Shown: piece by piece, positions 7,385-13,567 of the stretch | Layout: every line of letters begins with the position of its first letter | Numbering within the stretch: the stretch's first letter is position 1 | DNA from: CAZALT01 sp964485515 | Lineage (GTDB): Bacteria; Actinomycetota; Acidimicrobiia; Acidimicrobiales; Acidimicrobilacustridaceae | Reading direction: 5' to 3' | Length of the DNA stretch: 13,567 bases | Assembly (NCBI GenBank): GCA_964485515.1 | Contig: CAZALT010000096.1 | Coordinates: 1-13,567, forward strand | Notes under the pieces: generated by a model | Told to the model about the DNA's origin: nothing | The model's database searches: none | Seen by the model: the letters and a program-made list of their open reading frames with translations, nothing else | Translations under genes and position numbers: made by a program

Positions 7385-8785
7385 ATGGCGACCATCGACG
7401 ACGCTGCGCTCGACCGCATCTTCAAGGCCTACGACATCCGAGGCACGGTGCCTGACCAGCTCGACGCCGCGCTCATCGAGCGCATCGGCGCAGGGTTCGC
7501 CCGGTTCGCGCTCGACGAGGCCGCCGCGGGGAACCACGGACCGGCTGATCGCATCCTCATCGCCCACGACATGCGCCCTTCGGGTCCGGAGTTCGCCGAC
7601 GCGTTCGCCCGAGGTGTCACATCCCAAGGCGTCGACGTGGTGCACCTGGGACTGGCGTCGACCGATGAGCTGTTCTTCGCATCCGGGCACTTCGACGCCC
7701 CTGGCGCCCAGCTGACCGCCTCGCACAACCCTGCGCAGTACAACGGCATCAAGCTGTGCCTCGCCGGGGCCAAGCCGGTCGGTGTCGAGTCGGGACTCCA
7801 GGTCATCCGGGCCCACACGCTCGCGGCGTTGCCGCCGGTGGGCACGCCCGGGTCGGAGTCGAGGGACGATGCCCTACCCGCGTTCGTCGACCACGTCCGC
7901 TCGTTCGTCGACGTTTCGAAGCTCGCCCCGCTGAAGGTCGTGGCCGACACCGCCAACGGCATGGGTGGCTTCGTCGCGCCAGCCGTGTTCGCCGGGCTGC
8001 CCTTCGAGCTCGATGTGCTCTTCGGCGAGCTCGACGGCACGTTCCCGAACCATCCGGCCGATCCGATCCAGCCCGAGAACCAGGTCGACCTGCAGAAGCG
8101 CGTGCTCGACACCGGCGCCGACGTCGGCCTGGCTTTCGACGGCGACGCCGATCGCGTGTTCCTGGTCGACGACGAAGGCAAGCTGCTGTCGGGTTCGCTC
8201 ACCACCGCGATCGTCGCCGCCGCCATGCTCGAGCGGAACCCGGGCGCGACCGTGCTGCACAACCTGATCTGCTCGAAGGCCGTCCCCGATGTCATCCGCG
8301 AGCACGGGGGTGTGCCGGTGCGCACCCGCGTCGGTCACTCCTACATCAAGCAGGTCATGGCCGAGACCGGCGCCGCGTTCGGTGGCGAGCACTCGGGCCA
8401 CTACTACTTCCGCGACAACTACCGGGCCGACTCGGGCATCATCGCCGCACTCGTCGTGCTGGAGGTTCTCTCCGAGGCCGGCGTCGCGCTGTCCGAGCTG
8501 CGTAAGCCCTACGAGCGCTACGCCGCCTCCGGTGAGATCAACACCGAGGTCACCGATCCGCTCGCCGCGATCGAGGCCGTCGCCGCCCACTATGCCGACA
8601 CCGACGCCACCCAGGACCAACTCGCGTCGATGGACCGCTTGGATGGCCTCACCGTCGACTTCGGCACCTGGTGGTTCAACCTTCGCCCGTCGAACACCGA
8701 GCCGCTCCTGCGACTCAACGTCGAAGCACCCGACCCCGACGAGTGCGCCCAGCGCGTCGCCGAGGTTCGGGCGCTGTTCACCTGA
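7385..8785 (+). CDS. manB: Phosphomannomutase / phosphoglucomutase
   Basis: A 466-residue alpha-D-phosphohexomutase that interconverts mannose-6-phosphate and mannose-1-phosphate (possibly also the glucose forms) in the cytosol, feeding GDP-mannose synthesis. All four active-site elements are present in the right order: the phosphoserine loop TASHNP (111-116, Ser113), the Mg2+ loop DGDADR (252-257), the sugar-binding loop GEHSGHYY (334-341) and the C-terminal phosphate-binding loop RPSNTEPLLR (434-443). Length is normal. Immediately downstream are a Trm112-like gene and a phosphoglucose/phosphomannose isomerase-like gene, probably one operon. The M. tuberculosis homologue (Rv3257c) also neighbours a SIS-domain gene and a DUF3499 gene. 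The ATG at 7385 sits 9 bases behind a -10 element. Confidence 0.95.
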   Translation: MATIDDAALDRIFKAYDIRGTVPDQLDAALIERIGAGFARFALDEAAAGNHGPADRILIAHDMRPSGPEFADAFARGVTSQGVDVVHLGLASTDELFFASGHFDAPGAQLTASHNPAQYNGIKLCLAGAKPVGVESGLQVIRAHTLAALPPVGTPGSESRDDALPAFVDHVRSFVDVSKLAPLKVVADTANGMGGFVAPAVFAGLPFELDVLFGELDGTFPNHPADPIQPENQVDLQKRVLDTGADVGLAFDGDADRVFLVDDEGKLLSGSLTTAIVAAAMLERNPGATVLHNLICSKAVPDVIREHGGVPVRTRVGHSYIKQVMAETGAAFGGEHSGHYYFRDNYRADSGIIAALVVLEVLSEAGVALSELRKPYERYAASGEINTEVTDPLAAIEAVAAHYADTDATQDQLASMDRLDGLTVDFGTWWFNLRPSNTEPLLRLNVEAPDPDECAQRVAEVRALFT

Positions 8786-8817
8786 TCTCGTCACCAACTC
8801 GCTGCAAAGGAACCGTC

Positions 8818-9054
8818 ATGGCTCTCGACCCCCAGCTCCTGGAGATCCTCGCCTGCCCCGAGGACAAGGGCCCGCTTCTGTACTTCGCCGACGAATCGGC
8901 GCTGTACAACCCTCGGTTGAAGAAGCGCTACGAGGTGCGTGACGACATCCCGATCATGCTCGTCGACGAGGCCGACACGGTCGACGACGCCGAGCACGAG
9001 CGGTTGGTCGCCAAGGCCGAGGCCGACGGGATCGAGCCGACATTCGCCCGATGA
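8818..9054 (+). CDS. Trm112-like (UPF0434) small protein with degenerate zinc site
   Basis: A 78-residue protein beginning MALDPQLLEILACPEDKGPL, the start pattern of the Trm112/YcaR family, with the later RDDIPIMLVDEA matching the family's RDGIPVML block. Eukaryotic Trm112 activates methyltransferases; the bacterial members have no settled role. The usual four zinc cysteines are mostly gone: only Cys13 remains, the second position of the first CxxC is replaced (CPED), and the second pair is absent, so zinc binding is unlikely. AAAGGA at 8806-8811, six bases before the ATG, is a good ribosome binding site and decides the start. It lies 32 bases after manB and overlaps the next gene. Confidence 0.82.
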   Translation: MALDPQLLEILACPEDKGPLLYFADESALYNPRLKKRYEVRDDIPIMLVDEADTVDDAEHERLVAKAEADGIEPTFAR

Positions 9055-10085
9055 TGCTCGACTCGCTCGGCATGTTCGACGCGGCCTCTGCGCTCCCCGA
9101 GCAGATCTCCGCGGCCGCAGAAGGCGCTCGCCGCGTCGATGGCCCCTATCCGCACCACGACGACATCGAGAACGTCGTGGTCATCGGCATGGGTGGCAGC
9201 GGCATGGCTGGCGACGTGGTCCGCGAGATCGCGGGCCCCTTCATGCCGGTGCCGGTCGTCGTGCACAAGGGCTACGGCATCCCGAATTTCGTGAGTGACT
9301 CCTCGCTGGTGTTCGTCGTCTCGTTCTCGGGCAACACCGAGGAGACCATCGAGGCCGCGCAGGAAGCAGCCGCGGCTGGTGGCCGTCTTGTGGTCGTCAC
9401 CGCGGGTGGCAGGCTCGGCGAGCTGGCCGCGTCATGGGACGTCGCGCATCTGCCGATCGGCGACGGCATCCCCATGCCCCGAGCGGGGATCGGGGCAGTG
9501 AGCATCCCGCCGCTGATCGTCCTCGAGCAGCTGGGCCTCTTCCCGGGCGCGACCGCGTGGATCGACGCCGCGGTTGGGCAGCTCACGCGCCGGCGAGACC
9601 AGCTGATCAACGCGGACAGCGTCGCCGAGCAGCTCGCTCGCCGCATCGGCAACCAGTTCCCCCTCGTGTACGGCGGGGGAGGTATGGGCGCGACGGCTGC
9701 CCTGCGGTGGAAGAACCAGTTCAACGAGAACGCCAAGATCCCGTCGTTCTGCAACGAGGTCCCCGAGCTCATGCACAACGAGGTGTGCGGCTGGGCGCAG
9801 CACGGCGACGTCACCCGCCAGGTGTTCCGCCTCCTCGAGCTGCGCCACGACTTCGAGCACCCCCAGGTGGAGCGGCGGTTCTCGTTGCTCGCCGATCTGG
9901 TGGGCGAGGTGGTGTCCGAGGTCGAGTCGGTGCGGGCCGAGGGCGACGGACCGCTGGCCCAGCTGCTCGACCTCGTGCTGCTCGGCGATTTCACGTCGTT
10001 GCACGTCGCGGCCCAGCACGGCGTCGACCCGGGACCGGTCCCGGTCCTCGACGACATCAAGGCCGCCCTGGCCCGCCCGGCCTGA
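9051..10085 (+). CDS. SIS-domain sugar isomerase, bifunctional phosphoglucose/phosphomannose isomerase-like
   Basis: A 344-residue protein with two sugar-isomerase halves and the C-terminal region typical of bifunctional phosphoglucose/phosphomannose isomerases, which interconvert fructose-6-phosphate with glucose- or mannose-6-phosphate. Visible motifs: GMGGSGMAGD (46-55), the phosphate-binding SFSGNTEET (91-99), PRAGIGA (143-149), RWKNQFNENAK (219-229) and ELMHNEVCGW (239-248), the last from the catalytic region. The start is the ATG at 9051 overlapping the previous TGA, or the next ATG at 9054. Coupled after manB, it would supply mannose-6-phosphate to it. The M. tuberculosis counterpart beside phosphomannomutase is Rv3256c. 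Whether this protein is an active isomerase or a regulatory homologue is not settled by sequence alone. Confidence 0.87.
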   Translation: MMLDSLGMFDAASALPEQISAAAEGARRVDGPYPHHDDIENVVVIGMGGSGMAGDVVREIAGPFMPVPVVVHKGYGIPNFVSDSSLVFVVSFSGNTEETIEAAQEAAAAGGRLVVVTAGGRLGELAASWDVAHLPIGDGIPMPRAGIGAVSIPPLIVLEQLGLFPGATAWIDAAVGQLTRRRDQLINADSVAEQLARRIGNQFPLVYGGGGMGATAALRWKNQFNENAKIPSFCNEVPELMHNEVCGWAQHGDVTRQVFRLLELRHDFEHPQVERRFSLLADLVGEVVSEVESVRAEGDGPLAQLLDLVLLGDFTSLHVAAQHGVDPGPVPVLDDIKAALARPA

Positions 10086-10148
10086 GGGCGATACGGGCCC
10101 GCCCGGCCTGAGGGCGATACGGGCCCGCCCGGCCTGAGGGCGATACGG
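10071..10148 (+). repeat. Three perfect 26-bp tandem repeats spanning the end of the SIS gene
   Basis: Units at 10071-10096, 10097-10122 and 10123-10148 are identical and directly adjacent. Each begins GCCCGCCCGGCCTGAGGGCG and ends ATACGG. A seven-base partial fourth copy (GCCCACC, one mismatch) follows. The first unit holds the last codons and TGA stop of the SIS gene, and the other two carry the same Ala-Arg-Pro-Ala-stop string without being translated. Confidence 0.95.
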
Positions 10149-10169
10149 GCCCACCTCCAGCCCGAAATT

Positions 10170-10206
10170 GCGTTCCTCGCCGTTGTTCCACAACGGCGAG
10201 GAACGC
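10170..10206 (+). terminator. Hairpin terminator after the manB operon
   Basis: A perfect 16-bp stem: GCGTTCCTCGCCGTTG (10170-10185) pairs with CAACGGCGAGGAACGC (10191-10206) around a five-base TTCCA loop. It lies 84 bases after the SIS-gene stop, just after the tandem repeats. No T-run follows, so it is an intrinsic-like terminator of the actinobacterial type. Confidence 0.75.
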
Positions 10207-10273
10207 CAGAACGGAAAAGCAGGCGGCGCGCCGAGCCCCGGCGGCGATGCCCGGTCGCCGTCGTCGGCCCGTC

Positions 10274-10279
10274 TACACT
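10274..10279 (+). promoter_or_regulatory. -10 element of ahcY
   Basis: TACACT lies in the context TCTACACTC, the same nine bases found before secA. It would start transcription near 10286. No convincing -35 is seen. The resulting leader of about 118 bases is far longer than those of the other genes here. Confidence 0.5.
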
Positions 10280-10285
10280 CGTCGG

Positions 10286-10403
10286 CCGGGCTGACGAGAG
10301 TGGTGTCAGACGACCCCAGCCCTCCGTGGCCGCCTCGGCGGCCGCATGCAGTCGTATCGATCCTGTTCGTCTGCTTCGTCGCGTACGAGGAGCCATTCCA
10401 CCC
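10286..10403 (+). promoter_or_regulatory. Structured 5' leader of ahcY with alternative stems
   Basis: CTGAC (10291-10295) can pair with GTCAG (10305-10309), or GGGCTG (10288-10293) can pair with CAGCCC (10317-10322); the two are mutually exclusive. CAGACGA (10307-10313) can also pair with TCGTCTG (10367-10373). A separate 8-bp hairpin occupies 10326-10345 with a CTCG loop. GAGGAG at 10387-10392 is the ribosome binding site, 11 bases before the ATG. I could not match it to the SAH riboswitch consensus I remember, so no ligand is proposed. Confidence 0.35.
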
Positions 10404-11900
<1,497 letters not shown>

Positions 11901-11920
11901 GCTTGGTTCTCGAGCCGAAT

Positions 11921-11959
11921 GGCGTCGATCTCGTGCGGTTTCCGCACCAGATCGACGCC
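11921..11959 (+). terminator. Terminator hairpin after ahcY
   Basis: GGCGTCGATCT (11921-11931) pairs with AGATCGACGCC (11949-11959). Inside it, after one C/C mismatch, GTGCGG (11933-11938) pairs with CCGCAC (11942-11947) around a TTT loop. It is 20 bases after the ahcY stop. No T-run follows. Confidence 0.8.
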
Positions 11960-11991
11960 AGAAGCCCAGCGATCCTGTCGTAGGCCCTGCG

Positions 11992-11997
11992 TAGCGT
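11992..11997 (+). promoter_or_regulatory. Leaderless -10 element of comF
   Basis: TAGCGT is followed by seven bases and the ATG at 12005. The spacing implies a leaderless message and favours this ATG over the in-frame GTG at 11996, which overlaps the -10 itself. No clear -35 is visible. Confidence 0.5.
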
Positions 11998-12004
11998 GGG
12001 GGCG

Positions 12005-12622
12005 ATGGGACTCGCCTCTGCGCTCTTCCCCGTGCCCTGTGTGGGGTGTGGCACCGCCGGAGCAGCCTTGTGCGCCGATTGCCTGGCGGCGTTCGAGCCG
12101 GCCCGCGATGTCCCCATCCCTGCAGGACTCGACACCTGCGCCGCGTTGACCACCTACTGCGGTGTGGCCCGACAGGTCATCGCCGGTGTGAAGTACCGCA
12201 ACGATCGCAGTGCGCTCGGGTTGCTCGCCGTCGCCTCTGCACAGTTGGTCGGTCACCTCCCGGTCGATGCGGTCTGTTGGGTGCCCACCGTCGCTTCGCA
12301 CCGGCGCGGCAGGGGCTTCGACCAGGCCGAGCTGCTCGCCCGGCAGGTGGGCCGGGCGCTCCGCGTGCCGACGCGCCGTCTGCTCGGTCGCGTCGATGGC
12401 CCCAGTCAGACCGGGCGTGACCGGGCGTCCCGGGCTCGGCCCACGCCGTTCGCCATCGCCCGGACCGCGCCCTGCTCGGTCCTGCTCGTCGACGACGTGG
12501 TCACAACCGGCGCCACCCTCGCCGCCGCGGCGCACCAGCTTCGCCGGGGCGGAGCCGACGTCGTGCACGGTCTCGCCCTGGCCCACACGCCGGCGCCTTC
12601 GGTCACGCGCAGTCCGCGATGA
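12005..12622 (+). CDS. comF: ComF family phosphoribosyltransferase-like protein
   Basis: A 205-residue ComF-type protein. An N-terminal zinc knuckle has CVGC (Cys12, Cys15) and CADC (Cys23, Cys26). The C-terminal half is a type I phosphoribosyltransferase fold with the PRPP loop VLLVDDVVTTGAT (159-171). Upstream of it, VKYRND (62-67) and HRRGRGFDQAELLA (99-112) are standard ComF blocks. In naturally competent bacteria ComFC/ComF is needed for DNA uptake; in actinobacteria it is widespread and its substrate is unknown. In M. tuberculosis comF (Rv3242c) is followed by hpf and secA1; here a FlgM-like gene takes the hpf position. B. subtilis also has comFC just upstream of flgM. The ATG at 12005 is chosen from the promoter spacing. 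Confidence 0.9.
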   Translation: MGLASALFPVPCVGCGTAGAALCADCLAAFEPARDVPIPAGLDTCAALTTYCGVARQVIAGVKYRNDRSALGLLAVASAQLVGHLPVDAVCWVPTVASHRRGRGFDQAELLARQVGRALRVPTRRLLGRVDGPSQTGRDRASRARPTPFAIARTAPCSVLLVDDVVTTGATLAAAAHQLRRGGADVVHGLALAHTPAPSVTRSPR

Positions 12623-12637
12623 GTCGTTCGGTCCAAA

Positions 12638-12651
12638 TCACACCGGTGTGA
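12638..12651. promoter_or_regulatory. Perfect 14-bp palindrome, candidate operator
   Basis: TCACACCGGTGTGA is a perfect palindrome 15 bases after the comF stop and 10 bases before the -35-like part of the next promoter. A further ACACC follows directly, so three related half-sites are adjacent. The position suits an activator or repressor site for the downstream gene. The half-site spacing differs from a CRP site, and I cannot name the regulator. Confidence 0.4.
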
Positions 12652-12661
12652 CACCTGCAAC

Positions 12662-12689
12662 TCAAGGCAACGGGCGTTCGGGTCGAAGA
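12662..12689 (+). promoter_or_regulatory. Candidate sigma-28 (FliA/WhiG)-type promoter
   Basis: TCAA (12662-12665), 16 bases, then GTCGAAGA (12682-12689). The sigma-28 class consensus is TAAA, 15-16 bases, GCCGATAA. The match is three of four in the first element and five of eight in the second. It would start transcription near 12696, about 20 bases before the GTG of the FlgM-like gene. This is inference, strengthened by what the gene looks like. Confidence 0.4.
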
Positions 12690-12714
12690 AGTTGAGCAGG
12701 AACGCTCCAACGAC

Positions 12715-13032
12715 GTGGCGTTCCCCACTCGCATCGAACGGGGCGACCAGGTGCAACCGACCAACCTGCAGGTGAGACGATCACTCGAGGCACTGGCCGC
12801 CGGAGGTCAAACCGATGACCCCGTGGCCTCCAGCGCGGCGACCGCCGCCCGGCTCGCCGACGCCGACGTCGACCTGTGGGTCGAGGTCGTCGCCGGGCTC
12901 GGCGACGCACCGGTCATCCGTCCCGAACGCCTCCAAGAGGCCCGGCAGCGCTTGGCCGACGGCGAGCAACCGACCGCCGACGCGCTGGCCGACCGCATGG
13001 TCGGCCGTCTCGTCTGCGATCGACTTCGCTGA
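12715..13032 (+). CDS. FlgM-like putative anti-sigma-28 factor
   Basis: A 105-residue hydrophilic protein with no membrane segment. After an apparently disordered N-terminus, DDPVASSAATAARLADAD (34-51) resembles the serine/alanine block of FlgM. RPERLQEARQRLADGEQPTA (69-88), followed by DALADRMVGRLV (89-100), follows the FlgM pattern of Arg-x-Glu, a helix, a Gly turn and a last helix. FlgM binds and silences the flagellar sigma factor FliA until the hook is finished. The start is the GTG at 12715, because the frame is blocked by a TGA at 12649 and has no better start in between; AGGAA at 12698-12702 is a weak ribosome binding site. It lies in the comF-secA interval where hpf is usual. No flagellar gene is in the window. 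Another small helical regulator remains possible. Confidence 0.55.
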   Translation: MAFPTRIERGDQVQPTNLQVRRSLEALAAGGQTDDPVASSAATAARLADADVDLWVEVVAGLGDAPVIRPERLQEARQRLADGEQPTADALADRMVGRLVCDRLR

Positions 13033-13034
13033 CC

Positions 13035-13085
13035 CCACCGATCGGGTCACGACATCGCGTCGTGGTCCGATCCGCCCATCGGTGG
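13035..13085 (+). terminator. Terminator-like hairpin after the FlgM-like gene
   Basis: CCACCGAT (13035-13042) pairs with ATCGGTGG (13078-13085). Inside, CGGGTCACGAC (13043-13053) pairs with GTCGTGGTCCG (13059-13069), including two G/T pairs, around an ATCGC loop, leaving an eight-base bulge on the right. It begins two bases after the stop codon. No T-run follows. Confidence 0.6.
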
Positions 13086-13164
13086 CGGCGACCGATGACC
13101 CCCATCCAGATCGCCACCGCCGGTCCGGGCCTCGCCGGCGAACGCGCCTGACCACGGTGATCCC

Positions 13165-13201
13165 AGCTCCTCGACCACGATCGAGGTGAACAACAGGAGC
13201 T
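13165..13201. repeat. Inverted repeat upstream of the secA promoter
   Basis: AGCTCCT (13165-13171) and AGGAGCT (13195-13201) are complementary, and CTCGA with TCGAG forms a small stem nested on the left side. It lies 30 bases upstream of the secA -10. It could be a minor terminator or regulatory site. The rest of the 13086-13230 stretch shows nothing I can support. Confidence 0.3.
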
Positions 13202-13230
13202 CCCGGTCGGTACGGCTCTCCGCGCGCCTC

Positions 13231-13236
13231 TACACT
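13231..13236 (+). promoter_or_regulatory. -10 element of secA
   Basis: TACACT in the context TCTACACTC, identical to the ahcY -10 context. It ends nine bases before the secA ATG, so the leader would be only about two or three bases. The -35 region is not clear. Confidence 0.5.
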
Positions 13237-13245
13237 CCGGTGCTC

Positions 13246-13567
13246 ATGGCAATTTTCGACAAGCTCCTCCGCGCTGGTGAGGGCAAGAAGGTCAAGGCAC
13301 TCGCCGGCATCGTCCCTGAGATCAACGCGATGGAACCCGAGATCCAGGCGCTGTCCGACGATGCGCTGCGCGCCCGCACCGTCCAGTTCCGCGAGGAGCT
13401 GGACAACGGCGCGACCCTCGACGACCTGCTCGTCCCCGCCTTCGCGGTGGCCCGCGAGGCGGCGAGCCGGGTCATCGGCCAACGGCACTACGACGTCCAG
13501 ATGATGGGCGGCGCCGCGCTGCACTTCGGCTGGGTCGCCGAGATGAAGACCGGCGAGGGCAAGACCC
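13246..13567 (+). CDS. secA: Protein translocase ATPase SecA (5' part)
   Basis: The first 107 residues of SecA, the motor ATPase that drives preproteins through SecYEG. The segment REAASRVIGQRHYDVQMMGG (70-89) is the nucleotide-binding-fold entry, including the conserved Gln region, and MKTGEGKT (100-107) is the Walker A loop at the window edge. The opening, MAIFDKLLRAGEGKKVKAL, matches the N-terminal helix of actinobacterial SecA1. The A-A-L-H-F-G-W-V-A-E-M-K run is of the mycobacterial SecA1 type, as far as I can judge. The ATG at 13246 sits nine bases after TACACT and has no Shine-Dalgarno sequence. The gene continues beyond the window. Confidence 0.96.
   Translation, partial: MAIFDKLLRAGEGKKVKALAGIVPEINAMEPEIQALSDDALRARTVQFREELDNGATLDDLLVPAFAVAREAASRVIGQRHYDVQMMGGAALHFGWVAEMKTGEGKT

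Noticed and set aside
10071..10148. Possible CRISPR array from the three direct repeats
   Set aside because: The units are directly adjacent with no spacers, the first lies in coding sequence, and there are no cas genes.
10286..10403. SAH riboswitch upstream of ahcY
   Set aside because: The location is right, but I could not find the conserved GAGGAGCGCTGC core or its pseudoknot partner. Kept only as an unassigned structured leader.
12638..12651. CRP/FNR-type site
   Set aside because: The half-sites TCACA and TGTGA are inverted relative to a CRP site (TGTGA-N6-TCACA) and separated by four bases, so it is not a standard CRP site.
13095..13151. An 18-residue open frame between the FlgM-like gene and secA
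   Set aside because: It has no ribosome binding site, no -10 at leaderless distance and no recognisable sequence.

Overview
The window is about 13.6 kb of GC-rich bacterial DNA, roughly two thirds G+C by eye, with strongly G/C-biased third codon positions. It looks like a chromosomal housekeeping segment of an actinobacterium. Support comes from the DUF3499 gene, the ComF and SecA pair near AhcY, the phosphomannomutase next to a SIS-type sugar isomerase, and many start codons that sit directly behind a TANNNT -10 element. The gene order recalls the Mycobacterium tuberculosis Rv3240c-Rv3258c stretch (secA1, comF, sahH, the SIS protein, phosphomannomutase, DUF3499), but it is rearranged. I would guess Acidimicrobiia or a related deep actinobacterial line; that is inference.

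Layout: 1-93 is the 3' end of an unidentified gene, facing ftsH across a long perfect hairpin. ftsH (145-2070) and the small zinc-binding DUF3499 gene (2133-2357) are on the minus strand. Everything after that is on the plus strand. A CPBP-family membrane protease (2474-3340) diverges from DUF3499. Next come a large GT-C-like membrane protein (3501-6380) and an ALG5/DPM1-like glycosyltransferase (6377-7291), translationally coupled. A three-gene unit follows: phosphomannomutase, a Trm112-like small protein and a phosphoglucose/phosphomannose isomerase-like SIS protein (7385-10085). After three 26-bp tandem repeats, a strong hairpin and a long leader comes ahcY (10404-11900), then comF (12005-12622), a short FlgM-like gene (12715-13032), and the start of secA (13246 to the window end).

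How the genes fit together: the SIS isomerase could make mannose-6-phosphate and the phosphomannomutase mannose-1-phosphate. The product, after activation to a nucleotide sugar elsewhere, could feed the polyprenyl-phosphate glycosyltransferase, whose lipid-linked sugar would be used by the GT-C-like protein outside the membrane. FtsH, the CPBP protease and SecA are membrane protein quality control and export functions, and AhcY recycles S-adenosylhomocysteine. The most unusual part is 12623-13085. There the position usually held by the ribosome hibernation factor gene (hpf), between comF and secA, carries a FlgM-like anti-sigma factor candidate, preceded by a sigma-28-like promoter and a perfect 14-bp palindrome. 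Six genes also show a leaderless or nearly leaderless promoter arrangement. I found no tRNA, rRNA, CRISPR array, insertion sequence or phage gene.
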